From contig CABRIB010000002.1 of NCBI GenBank assembly GCA_902470915.1, forward strand, positions 1-45,113: a stretch of 45,113 bases of DNA, given 5' to 3'. The notes under the pieces were generated by a model. That model had not been told where the DNA came from, searched no databases, and worked only from the letters and a program-made list of their open reading frames with translations. Shown here in pieces: positions 34,477-43,638 of this stretch (its first letter is position 1; the number at the start of each line of letters is the position of its first letter). The stretch is from an uncultured Collinsella sp. (GTDB lineage Bacteria > Actinomycetota > Coriobacteriia > Coriobacteriales > Coriobacteriaceae). The position numbers and the translations under genes were made by a program.

Positions 34477-35442
34477 CTAAAAATACTCGTCGAGGAAGTT
34501 GTCGACTGTGTTCCAGTAGAGCTCGGGGTCAACTTGCGCACTCTTGGCGTGGGTGGCGCCATGGATGGTGAGCTTCTGCTTGACCTTGCTGGCGCACGCG
34601 TCGTAGTTTTGGTCGAGCATGTCGTACGGCACAAAGGTGTCCTGGTCGCCGTGGATAAACAGCATGGGAACCGTCGCGTGTTTGAGTTGCTCCACACTGC
34701 TCGCCTTATGAAAGTCGTAGCCTGCGCGCACGTTGCACACCAAGTTTGCTACATCGAGCAAGGGAAAGCTGGGCAGGCCGAACACGTCCTTGAGCTGCAG
34801 AGAAAACTCGTCCCAAACACTCGTATAGCCGCAGTCCTCGATAATGCATTTCACGTTTGCGGGCAGAGATTCCCCCGCGACGTTCATGGCGGTTGCCGCG
34901 CCCATCGACTCGCCAAAGACCAGGATGCGCGCCTCGGGGTCAGCCTGAACGATTTGATTGATCCATGCGACGATGTCGAGGCGCTCGGGCCAGCCCATGC
35001 CGATATAGTCGCCGCCGGAGCGCTCGTGGGCACGGGCGGCGGGTGCGAGTACGTTCATGCCGCGGTCATGGAATCGTTTGGCGTATCGGGCCATACCGAT
35101 GGGCTCGTTGGTATATCCATGCAGGCAGACGGCGTAGTCGTGCGTGCTCTCCGACGCAGCAAAATACCAAGCGGCAAGCTCGATTCCGTCATCTGCGGTG
35201 AGGCTGCTGCTCTTGCGATTCTCTTTAAACCACGTCCGCGCCTCGGTTTCCTCGGCATCCGGCTGCTCACCTTTTTTGTCGTTCTTGCTATCCTGCATCA
35301 TCTTCATGGTGTACGGCGCTTGGGGGTTCAGGGCAAAGTCAAACAAGAAGTTGCCGGCAAATCCGAGCAGCGCAACGACAACCACCAGCGCAACGATGCC
35401 GGCTATCTTGAGCTTTCGATGGGAGCGTGCGTTTTGGGCCAT
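34477..35442 (-). CDS. Membrane-anchored alpha/beta hydrolase
   Basis: This 321-residue protein begins with one membrane helix (about 11-35) and then has an alpha/beta hydrolase domain. The nucleophile elbow is GESMG, the acid lies in HGDQDTFVP and the catalytic His in HGATHAKS; CLHGYTNEP forms the oxyanion region. It resembles the BAAT/peptidase S9-like hydrolases placed outside the membrane. Its substrate is unknown. It is the only gene on this strand here, divergent from the hemolysin III gene. Confidence 0.9.
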   Translation of the reverse strand: MAQNARSHRKLKIAGIVALVVVVALLGFAGNFLFDFALNPQAPYTMKMMQDSKNDKKGEQPDAEETEARTWFKENRKSSSLTADDGIELAAWYFAASESTHDYAVCLHGYTNEPIGMARYAKRFHDRGMNVLAPAARAHERSGGDYIGMGWPERLDIVAWINQIVQADPEARILVFGESMGAATAMNVAGESLPANVKCIIEDCGYTSVWDEFSLQLKDVFGLPSFPLLDVANLVCNVRAGYDFHKASSVEQLKHATVPMLFIHGDQDTFVPYDMLDQNYDACASKVKQKLTIHGATHAKSAQVDPELYWNTVDNFLDEYF

Positions 35443-35587
35443 GCGATATTCTCCTATAAGATGTTAATACATCAACATTTAATGCAAGCGCATTATGGAC
35501 GTTCGCCGTTGATGCGTCAACAGGCAAAGAATGGGTAAACAAAGGGTCACGTATGGTGCAAATTTCGCACGCACCCAGACGCTTTGA

Positions 35588-35593
35588 TATAGT
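35588..35593 (+). promoter_or_regulatory. Candidate -10 box of the hemolysin III gene
   Basis: TATAGT lies 36 bases before the start codon. The best -35 match at normal spacing (TTCGCA) is weak. Confidence 0.35.
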
Positions 35594-35628
35594 GTTGAGA
35601 ACTCTTTACGTTGGAGGATGTAACCGGC

Positions 35629-36312
35629 ATGTCCGATTCGAGCGACAGTTCTAAGCCGCGACCCAAGACCGCGGCCGTTCCACACTACACGGTGGGCGAG
35701 GAGATCATGAACTCCGTCACCCATGGTGTCGGCTGCCTGCTGGGTATCGCGGGCCTGGTGCTCCTGATCGTATTCGCTGCCCTGCGCGGCGGAGGCCCGG
35801 CCCACATGGCCGCGGCAATTGTCTATGGCGTCAGCATTATCCTCGAATACCTAGCCTCCACGCTCTACCACGCGATTCAGCCCGCGCGCGCCAAGCGCGT
35901 GTTTCGCATCATCGACCACAGCTGCATCTACCTGCTCATAGCCGGCAGCTATACGCCGTTTTGCCTCATCACGCTCGCAAACGACGGCGGCGCTGTGCTG
36001 TTCTTTGCCGTATGGGCCATCGCCATCATCGGCATCGCCCTCGAGTGCTTTATGCGCGAGCGCCAGCCGCACTGGGTAAGCGGCCTGGTCTACCTGCTGA
36101 TGGGCTGGCTCGTTGTCTTTAAGCTGCCCGAGCTCGTGGCGCTGCTCAACCCCGTGGCGCTTGCCCTGCTCGCCGTCGGCGGCGTGTGCTATACCGTGGG
36201 CGTGCCGTTCTATATCGCCAAAAACGTGCGCTATCTGCACAGTGTTTTCCACTTGTGGGTGCTCGCCGGCAGCATCTTCCAGTTCATGGCGGTGATCCTC
36301 TTCGTAATCTAG
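35629..36312 (+). CDS. Hemolysin III family (PAQR) membrane protein
   Basis: This 227-residue protein has seven predicted helices and the family motifs EEIMNSVTHGVG (about 24-35), STLYHA, RIIDHSCIYLLIAGSYTPF and HSVFHLWVLAGSIFQF. The conserved His and Asp residues in these motifs are the predicted zinc-site residues of the PAQR fold. The start at 35629 is preferred over TTG at 35611, which overlaps the GGAGG ribosome site. Family members influence membrane lipid state or are annotated as hemolysins without firm proof. Confidence 0.93.
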   Translation: MSDSSDSSKPRPKTAAVPHYTVGEEIMNSVTHGVGCLLGIAGLVLLIVFAALRGGGPAHMAAAIVYGVSIILEYLASTLYHAIQPARAKRVFRIIDHSCIYLLIAGSYTPFCLITLANDGGAVLFFAVWAIAIIGIALECFMRERQPHWVSGLVYLLMGWLVVFKLPELVALLNPVALALLAVGGVCYTVGVPFYIAKNVRYLHSVFHLWVLAGSIFQFMAVILFVI

Positions 36313-36419
36313 CGACCGCGCCCACGGCCCCGCTCGCACGGGCGACCGGCGCAATTGCCGTATCCGCCATCAACGTTTTACCCTAACGTCCCGAATCTTG
36401 GAGGTTCGAGAAACTCCCG

Positions 36420-37793
<1,374 letters not shown>

Positions 37794-37817
37794 GGCAAGG
37801 ACGAGTAGGGGAGAGTT

Positions 37818-38651
37818 ATGGCAGGCCTGTTCAACATCCTTAAGGTCACCGTCAGCGAGGACAAGATTTGCGCGCACGTGCTGGTGAACCCCGGCATGCC
37901 GCTCATGACCTCGGAGGATATCGAGGCCACGGCGCGCGTGTACTACCTGGTGCCGGCGATTGCCAAGCACCTGTGCCTGGGCGATTCGGGTCGCGAGTTC
38001 CAGGACTGCATGGGCCAGACCGAGCTTTGCCACCTGCTGGAGCACGTGACGGTCGAGCTCATGAACGAGACCGGTCTTGCCGGCAGCATCTCGTGCGGTC
38101 GCACGCGCGTGAGCGAGCATGACGAGCGTGTCTTTGAGGTTGAGCTTTCGTGTCCCGATGACGCGTTGGCCATTGGCGCGCTGTCGTCGGCGACCTTTAT
38201 GATGGACTGGGCGTACCTGCACGCCGACCAGCCGGCCCCCGACGTGGAAGGCACGGTCGCTGGCCTGCGTAACCTGGTGCTGGGCATGCGTGCCGAGGCC
38301 GAGGGCAAGGACCCGCACGAGGCCGTTGCCGCTGCGAACGGCGAGGACGTGGCCGAGGATGCGCCCGAGGGCGACGCTCCTGCCGACGCCGACACTGAGC
38401 CCGTTGCCGAGGCGCCTGCTGAGCCCGAGTCTGCGGAGCCCCAAGGCGTTCCGAGCTTTGACGACGAGCCGCAGATGCCAATCGATACCGAGGGTGCGGT
38501 CGCCGAGAACCACGAGGCCCCCGCGGCCGTCTTTGGCGGTGCGGCAACGGCCCCGTCCGGCTCGGCGCACGAGGGCAACCTGCCGCTCGTCGATGGCGCC
38601 GGCGAGAACCCGGCCGCCACGGTCGCCATGCCGGCTATGCCGCAGGAGTAG
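37818..38651 (+). CDS. Protein with cyanophycin-synthetase-like N-terminal domain and acidic tail
   Basis: This 277-residue protein of unknown function has a folded part (about 1-155) and an Ala/Glu/Pro/Asp-rich tail. Residues about 60-95 (FQDCMGQTELCHLLEHVTVELMNETG, then GRTRV) resemble the LxHxxEHxAxELQ...G stretch of the cyanophycin synthetase N-terminal domain. No ATP-grasp or ligase domains follow, so it is not a cyanophycin synthetase. It starts 24 bases after the CorC-like gene and may be co-transcribed. The similarity is by eye only. Confidence 0.6.
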   Translation: MAGLFNILKVTVSEDKICAHVLVNPGMPLMTSEDIEATARVYYLVPAIAKHLCLGDSGREFQDCMGQTELCHLLEHVTVELMNETGLAGSISCGRTRVSEHDERVFEVELSCPDDALAIGALSSATFMMDWAYLHADQPAPDVEGTVAGLRNLVLGMRAEAEGKDPHEAVAAANGEDVAEDAPEGDAPADADTEPVAEAPAEPESAEPQGVPSFDDEPQMPIDTEGAVAENHEAPAAVFGGAATAPSGSAHEGNLPLVDGAGENPAATVAMPAMPQE

Positions 38652-38730
38652 GCTCACTCGCTTATCACCATCATGTACCTGCGCTTTTACCGTACGCAGA
38701 TGAGCGCGACGGCAAGTGTTGCGCTGCGGG

Positions 38731-38736
38731 TATAAT
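38731..38736 (+). promoter_or_regulatory. Candidate -10 box for the YtxH gene
   Basis: A consensus TATAAT preceded by TGCGGG lies 52 bases before the start. No good -35 is present at 17 bases, though a GGCAAG is near. Confidence 0.5.
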
Positions 38737-38787
38737 GGACAGCATTCAAACGGTGGGCATCGAGGTGCCCGCAGGAGAGGAATGATC

Positions 38788-39177
38788 ATGGGAAAGACTT
38801 TCAGCTTTGTCTCCGGTGCGCTCTTTGGTGCTGCCGCCGGCGCTATCATCGGCGTTGCTCTGGCCCCGCGCTCGGGTGCCGAGACCCGCGCCATGGCCGC
38901 CGATATCGCCAACGACGCCTGGGACAACATGCGTGACACCTACGAGCACAGTGCCGAGGAGGCTCGTGCCGCGGTCAACGACTTTGGTCCGATGGTCGAC
39001 GCCAAGACCGATGACCTGCGCGCCAAGGTCGACCTGGCCCGCGAGCGCATGGATCAGCTTCGCGAGCAGCTCAACGACGCCATCTCGGGCGGCAACGTGA
39101 CGCCCGCTGCCGACGTTGTGGTTGAGAACGTCACCGAGGCCGGCACCGAGGCCACGGAGTCCTCGACCGAGGCATAA
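38788..39177 (+). CDS. YtxH domain protein
   Basis: This 129-residue protein begins with one glycine/alanine-rich membrane helix (about 4-24, FVSGALFGAAAGAIIGVALAP), the hallmark of YtxH/general-stress-like proteins. A helical, charged coiled part and a short Glu/Thr tail follow. AGGAGAGG (38773-38780) points to the ATG at 38788 rather than 38782. It overlaps the next gene by one base (TAATG). The role is probably envelope-associated stress response, by family only. Confidence 0.88.
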   Translation: MGKTFSFVSGALFGAAAGAIIGVALAPRSGAETRAMAADIANDAWDNMRDTYEHSAEEARAAVNDFGPMVDAKTDDLRAKVDLARERMDQLREQLNDAISGGNVTPAADVVVENVTEAGTEATESSTEA

Positions 39178-39932
39178 TGCGCGCAGGGGATTTTGTCGGC
39201 GTCAAGGTTTATCGTAAGCCTGCCGAAGACAAGCGCACCAAAAAGGACGGCACGCCGCGCAGCCCTAAAAAGCTCGGCAAGATTCACTTTCCCGTCTTTA
39301 CCCCGGGCGGCACGCGCGTGGTGGGCTTTATGGTCCGCCAGTCCGATATTGCGGGTATGATCGAGCGCCCCGACCGATTTGTGGCGCTCGATGCCATCGG
39401 CGTCTACGAGGGTGCTGTCGCGGTCGACGACGTCAAGGGCACCTACGATGCCGCCGCGGCCAAGCGCCTCGATATCAACCTGGACGATTGCATCATCTGG
39501 GTTGGCATGGACGTGCGCACGGAATCGGGCGATGTCGTGGGCTACTGCTCGGACGTTGAGTTCAAGCCGCGCTCGGGCATTGTGCAGACGTTCTATGTGA
39601 CCGCCAGCGCCGCATCGAGCATGTTGGTGGGCGACACGCAGGTGCCGCCGACGATGCTGCGCGGCTACGAGAACGGCGCGATGATTGTCTCGGACGAGGT
39701 CAAGTCGCTCGGGTATTCGGGCGGCGCGGCCGCTAAGGCTGCCGAGGCCAGTGTCGTGGTGGGCGATAAGGTCAAGAAGGGCGCCAAGGTGCTCGATGAC
39801 AAGGGGTCGGTCGCCGTGGACAAGGGTAGCCGCGCACTGGGCAAGCAGCTCGGCAAGACGCGCGGTATGTTCAAGGCCTTTAAGGACGAATATCAAAAGG
39901 CGAGCGGGGGCTCGTCAAAAGCTAGCAAATAG
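39177..39932 (+). CDS. PRC-barrel-like protein
   Basis: This 251-residue protein looks like one or two PRC-barrel repeats (about 1-80: FVGVKVYRKP, KLGKIHFPVF, GGTRVVGFMVRQ; and about 105-165: CIIWVGMDVRTESGDVVGYCSDVEF). A Lys/Gly-rich tail follows (GDKVKKGAKVLDDKGSVAVDKG). PRC barrels are small beta domains in RNA-processing and membrane-linked proteins; an N-terminal one also seems present in the MgtE-like protein at 41786. It is translationally coupled to the YtxH gene. No function can be given. Confidence 0.6.
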   Translation: MRAGDFVGVKVYRKPAEDKRTKKDGTPRSPKKLGKIHFPVFTPGGTRVVGFMVRQSDIAGMIERPDRFVALDAIGVYEGAVAVDDVKGTYDAAAAKRLDINLDDCIIWVGMDVRTESGDVVGYCSDVEFKPRSGIVQTFYVTASAASSMLVGDTQVPPTMLRGYENGAMIVSDEVKSLGYSGGAAAKAAEASVVVGDKVKKGAKVLDDKGSVAVDKGSRALGKQLGKTRGMFKAFKDEYQKASGGSSKASK

Positions 39933-39953
39933 CGACGTACCAAATGATGGGAG

Positions 39954-39983
39954 GCGAGCCGGAGACATGTTGCTCCGGCTCGC
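39954..39983 (+). terminator. Hairpin between the PRC and NodB-like genes
   Basis: A perfect 11-bp stem GCGAGCCGGAG/CTCCGGCTCGC (39954-39964, 39973-39983). It is followed by TGTGTTT rather than a strict T-run. Confidence 0.6.
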
Positions 39984-40004
39984 TGTGTTTATGGGGGAGG
40001 GCAT

Positions 40005-41411
40005 ATGCGCCAAAACGGATCTAACTTAAACGGGCACTCGGGTGCGCGTCCGACGGCGCGCCGCGACTTGGGGCAGCTGCCCAGCGGTCAGCGTCGACGT
40101 CGCCGTAAGCCCGGCGCGATGTACCTCAACCATAGCCGTGGGTTTAGCGATCGCAGCGCGCGCATCGGCAACGGTCGCTCGCCGCGTCGACCGTCCCGTC
40201 TGCCCTATGCGCTCATCGCCGTGGGTTGCGCGCTCGTGCTGTTTATCGCTGCCGTCGTGGGCTACGTCAACCGCAGCGTGGACGTGGAGCTCAACGGGCA
40301 AAAGACCGCGGTGCGCGTGGGCTCTACGTTGCAGAATCTTATCGACGATCAAAGCCTGACCGAAACGTACGACGCCGGCGATCTGCTGGCCGTCGACGAC
40401 AGCGTGCTCAAGCGCCATGGCGGCGAAAAGCTGTCGGTGAAGGTCGACGGCAAGCGCGTGAAACAAGGCAAATGGGATAGTCGCGAGCTTACGGGTGGCG
40501 AGAAGGTGACGGTCAAGGATGGCCGCAACGTGTACGAAAAGCACGAGGTCCAGGCCACGACTATCGAGCCAAAGCTTAAGGTCGAGGGCACGGGTGCCAT
40601 TGAGTATGTCAAAACCTGGGGCGTTCAGGGTCGCTCCGAGGTATGGGTCGGCGAGCAGTCGGGCAAGACGCAGGACCGCGGCGAGGTCGTGCCCGCCACC
40701 GACTGCGTGGTCGAGTGCGCAAGCGTAGCGCCCAAGGGCAACGAAAAGTACGTGGCCCTGACATTTGACGAGGGTCCGAGCGGCGCGACCAAGCAGATCT
40801 TGCAGGTGCTCAAGGAAAAGGGCGCCACGGCGACGTTCTTCCTTTCGGGCGATGCGGCCGAGGCCTCGCCCGCTACCGCCAAAGCGATTGTCGATGCCGG
40901 GTGCGAGGTCGGCTCCAACAGCTACAGCGATGATTCGCTCAAGGGCGAGGAACGCGAGACGGTGCGCAAGCAGATCACGAAGGGTACCGAGGCGATTAAG
41001 TCGGCGACCGGCGTCGAGACGATGTTGCTGCGCGCCCCCTACGCCGCGTTTGACGAGCAAAACTGGATTGACTCGATGGACCTGGTGTCCGCTGTGGTTT
41101 CGTGGAATATCGATTCGGGCGACTGGCTGCTCAACGGCGCCGACGAGCAAGTATCGACCGTGCTCGACTCGATGACGCCGGGCAATATTGTGCTGCTCAC
41201 CGATAGCGATGAGTGCGCCGAGCAGACGCTCGAGGCGCTGCCGCAGATTATCGATGGCCTTGTCGCCGACGGCTACAAGATCGTGACGCTCAGCGACCTG
41301 GTCAAGACGGACACGGCATTGAGCAAAAAGCTCACCTCGCTCACCAAGGTTTCCATGCCCAAAAACGCCGTGTTCCCCCAACTCCCCGAGGACGACGACA
41401 CCACAGAGTAG
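40005..41411 (+). CDS. Polysaccharide deacetylase (NodB)-fold protein, probably inactive
   Basis: This 468-residue protein has a basic Arg-rich N-terminus (about 1-65), one membrane helix (about 66-88), a beta-rich linker (about 90-240) and a NodB domain (about 245-445). Motif 1 is LTFDEGPS, with Asp-Asp changed to Asp-Glu. Motif 2, normally NHSxxHP, reads SNSYSDDS, so both metal-binding His are lost. Motif 3 is RAPYA, motif 4 DSGDW is kept, and motif 5, normally LLHD, reads LLTDS. It should therefore not bind the usual Zn2+/Co2+ and may bind, not deacetylate, glycans. It has its own strong ribosome site (GGGGGAGG). Confidence 0.88.
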   Translation: MRQNGSNLNGHSGARPTARRDLGQLPSGQRRRRRKPGAMYLNHSRGFSDRSARIGNGRSPRRPSRLPYALIAVGCALVLFIAAVVGYVNRSVDVELNGQKTAVRVGSTLQNLIDDQSLTETYDAGDLLAVDDSVLKRHGGEKLSVKVDGKRVKQGKWDSRELTGGEKVTVKDGRNVYEKHEVQATTIEPKLKVEGTGAIEYVKTWGVQGRSEVWVGEQSGKTQDRGEVVPATDCVVECASVAPKGNEKYVALTFDEGPSGATKQILQVLKEKGATATFFLSGDAAEASPATAKAIVDAGCEVGSNSYSDDSLKGEERETVRKQITKGTEAIKSATGVETMLLRAPYAAFDEQNWIDSMDLVSAVVSWNIDSGDWLLNGADEQVSTVLDSMTPGNIVLLTDSDECAEQTLEALPQIIDGLVADGYKIVTLSDLVKTDTALSKKLTSLTKVSMPKNAVFPQLPEDDDTTE

Positions 41412-41455
41412 TCATCGGGGACGTGCTTAAACGACTGGTCGTTTAGGGCGGTCTT
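41412..41455. repeat. REP-like GGGGACAG unit, single
   Basis: GTCATCGGGGACGTGCTTAAACGAC followed by the perfect hairpin TAAACGAC/GTCGTTTA (41428-41435, 41438-41445). It belongs to the same family as the clusters at 28357-28540 and 32738-32937 and directly follows the NodB-like stop. Confidence 0.75.
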
Positions 41456-41600
41456 AATCGCTTTGTCCCACCGTGCTCATCCGGCTCTATGTCACGGATA
41501 CGTCAGCGTTTGGTATGCCTGCAATGTGCAGCGCATAAATTCGGTGCCGCAGCGCGATGCTGATGCTATAGTTACTGCGGTTAATGAGGGTCAAGAGAAA

Positions 41601-41780
41601 GGTTACAGGTGAAATCCAAACCTCGACCATACAGTCGATGACCCCATGCAGGTGCTTTCTGCGCGTGCACGGGGTGTGAGCGTCGAGCGGCGTGCCGCCC
41701 GCGCATGCGTATACATATCAAAAAGTCCACGGATTGCGCGCCGGCATGGTCGCGCGGTCCGCAGGAATAATGATGGGGAG
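41601..41780 (+). promoter_or_regulatory. Structured 5' leader, possible Mg2+-sensing RNA
   Basis: Several strong helices precede the MgtE-like gene. AGGTT/AACCT lies at about 41600-41623. An outer stem CTCGAC/GTCGAG (41622-41627, 41682-41687) encloses ATACAGTCGATG and an inner hairpin ACCCCATGCA/TGCACGGGGT (41641-41650, 41666-41675; 9 of 10 pairs). GCGGC/GCCGC follows at 41687-41698. A last hairpin, GGATTGCGCGC with GCGCGGTCC (about 41733-41760), ends just before the ribosome site GGGGAG (41775-41780). The segment GTTACAGGTGAAATCC...ATACAG loosely recalls the start of the M-box (ykoK) Mg2+ riboswitch, but I could not align the rest. The remaining part of the gap, 41456-41600, shows nothing clear. 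Confidence 0.5.
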
Positions 41781-41785
41781 CACCA

Positions 41786-43630
41786 TTGAATTATCTGAGT
41801 GAGATGCTCAAATTGCCGGTCTTGGACGTCGACGGCGAAAAGCTCGGCGTGGTTAACGATTTTGGCATTGCAACCGGAGAAGTTTTTCCGCACGTGACGT
41901 CGCTCGCGTTCCGTGGTCCCGGCAAGACGCCGTTTATGATCAGCTGGCGCAAATGGGTCGACCGTATCGACGAGACGGGTGTACACCTTAAGACGTCGGC
42001 CACCGAAATCCGTTTTTCGTACTTGCAGCCGACCGAACTCTTGCTTGCCCGCGACGTGCTTAACAAGCAGATTGTCGACACACAGGGCATGAAGGTCGTG
42101 CGCGTAAACGACATCAAGTTTTCCATGTCGGGCGAAAATCAGCTGCGCCTGCTGGGCGCCGAGGTCGGTGCTCGCGGTCTGCTACGCGCCATCAGCCCCA
42201 CGCTCGAGCATGTCGTCGAGGGCTTTATGAAGCACTTGGGCAAGCCGCTCAGCGAGGACATTATCGCCTGGTCTTACATGGACCTGCTCGATCGCTCGAC
42301 TAAGAACATCCAGCTCTCGGTGTCGCACAAGACGCTTGGCGAGCTGCATCCTGCCGACATCGCTGACATCATCGAGCAGCTCGACCCGCGCCTGCGCGCG
42401 CAGGTGTTCGCGCAGCTCGATACGGCACAGGCCGCCGAGGCCATCTCGGAGTTCGATGACGACGAGCTCATGACCGAGATGCTCGAGGGCCTGTCCGATA
42501 CCGACGCATCGTCGATGCTGGCCATGATGGACCCGGACGACGCTGCCGACCTGATCGACGAGCTCGATTACGAGAAGGCCGAGAAGCTCCTGCGCCTGAT
42601 GGGCGTCAAGGAGGAGAAGGCGATTCGTAACCTGCTGGGCTATGAGGACAACACCGCCGGCCGCATCATGACCTCGGAGTTTGTCTCGCTGCCCGCCACA
42701 GCGACGGTCGGCGATGCCATCGAGGCGATTCGCAAACTCGACGAGGACTTTGAGAGCGTCTATTACGTCTATACCGAGGATCCGAGCGGCATGCTGACGG
42801 GCGTGCTTTCGCTGCGCACGCTGATCGTGGCCGACCGCGACGCCACGCTGGGCCAGCTCGCCTATCGCGATCTGGTCTATGTGTCGCCCGACGAGGACCA
42901 GGAAGACGTGACGGACGAGATGACCAAGTACGACCTGGTTGCCATCCCTGTTTGCGACGAGAACCGTCATATCCTGGGTATCGTGACCTTCGACGACGCC
43001 ATGGACGTTATCGCCGAGGAGCATCAGGAGGATCTGCAGATCGCCGGTGTCGGCTCGGGCGATAGCGCGTCGGACGACTCGACGAACGTGCTCAGCTGGT
43101 TCGTGCATCGTCAGTACTGGGTCGTCGTGTGGGGCATCGCCTCGTGCCTTATGGCGACCGTGCTGGGGACGGCGCTGGGCTCCGCGCATCTGGTGGTGTT
43201 CCCCATGTGCGCCATGCCGCTCGTGCTGCTGGCTGCCTCGCGCATGGTGTCGTTCGTCAAGAACTACTTCCTCGAGTACGACGGTCACGACGACGAGCCC
43301 AAGCCGTACCTGGGATTCTTCTTCCAAAGCACGGGCATGGGCCTGATCCTTTCGCTCGTGACCTACCTGTGCGCGCAACTGGTGCGCACCGCCGCGTTCC
43401 CCGATGCCACTATGTTTGAGGAGCAGCTCTTTACCGGCTGCTTTAACATTGCCGCCATCATCTGCCTGGTGGGCAACATGAGCGCCGTGATTTACCTGAT
43501 GGTGCTGTTCTGGCGCGACGAGCATGATCTCAACACGTCGGGCACCGCCATGAACGTCATCGCCGTCATGATCTCGTGTGTGGCGTACTGCATCGCCGCG
43601 GTGCTGCTCACCATGTCAGTCGTGGGTTAG
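41786..43630 (+). CDS. MgtE-like protein with CBS pair and divergent membrane domain
   Basis: This 614-residue protein starts at TTG (41786), 5 bases after GGGGAG. It has a PRC-barrel-like N-terminus (about 1-95), an MgtE N domain (about 185-300, LHPADIADIIEQLDPRLRAQVFAQLD, MDPDDAADLIDELD, LLGYEDNTAGRIMT), two CBS domains (about 300-425) and a membrane region of about five helices (about 440-612). The cytosolic part is the Mg2+-sensing gate of MgtE. The membrane region lacks the canonical MgtE motifs (no GNAGTQ-like stretch or DPA-GP-TT-D motif). It could be a very divergent channel or a regulator of the NRAMP-like protein downstream. The structured leader suggests control by Mg2+. Confidence 0.85.
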   Translation: MNYLSEMLKLPVLDVDGEKLGVVNDFGIATGEVFPHVTSLAFRGPGKTPFMISWRKWVDRIDETGVHLKTSATEIRFSYLQPTELLLARDVLNKQIVDTQGMKVVRVNDIKFSMSGENQLRLLGAEVGARGLLRAISPTLEHVVEGFMKHLGKPLSEDIIAWSYMDLLDRSTKNIQLSVSHKTLGELHPADIADIIEQLDPRLRAQVFAQLDTAQAAEAISEFDDDELMTEMLEGLSDTDASSMLAMMDPDDAADLIDELDYEKAEKLLRLMGVKEEKAIRNLLGYEDNTAGRIMTSEFVSLPATATVGDAIEAIRKLDEDFESVYYVYTEDPSGMLTGVLSLRTLIVADRDATLGQLAYRDLVYVSPDEDQEDVTDEMTKYDLVAIPVCDENRHILGIVTFDDAMDVIAEEHQEDLQIAGVGSGDSASDDSTNVLSWFVHRQYWVVVWGIASCLMATVLGTALGSAHLVVFPMCAMPLVLLAASRMVSFVKNYFLEYDGHDDEPKPYLGFFFQSTGMGLILSLVTYLCAQLVRTAAFPDATMFEEQLFTGCFNIAAIICLVGNMSAVIYLMVLFWRDEHDLNTSGTAMNVIAVMISCVAYCIAAVLLTMSVVG

Positions 43631-43638
43631 GTGGTCGC

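Noticed and set aside
37818..38651. Full cyanophycin synthetase
   Set aside because: Only a part resembling the N-terminal domain is present; the ATP-grasp and Mur ligase domains are absent.
40005..41411. Active peptidoglycan or chitin deacetylase
   Set aside because: The metal-binding His residues needed for activity are replaced.
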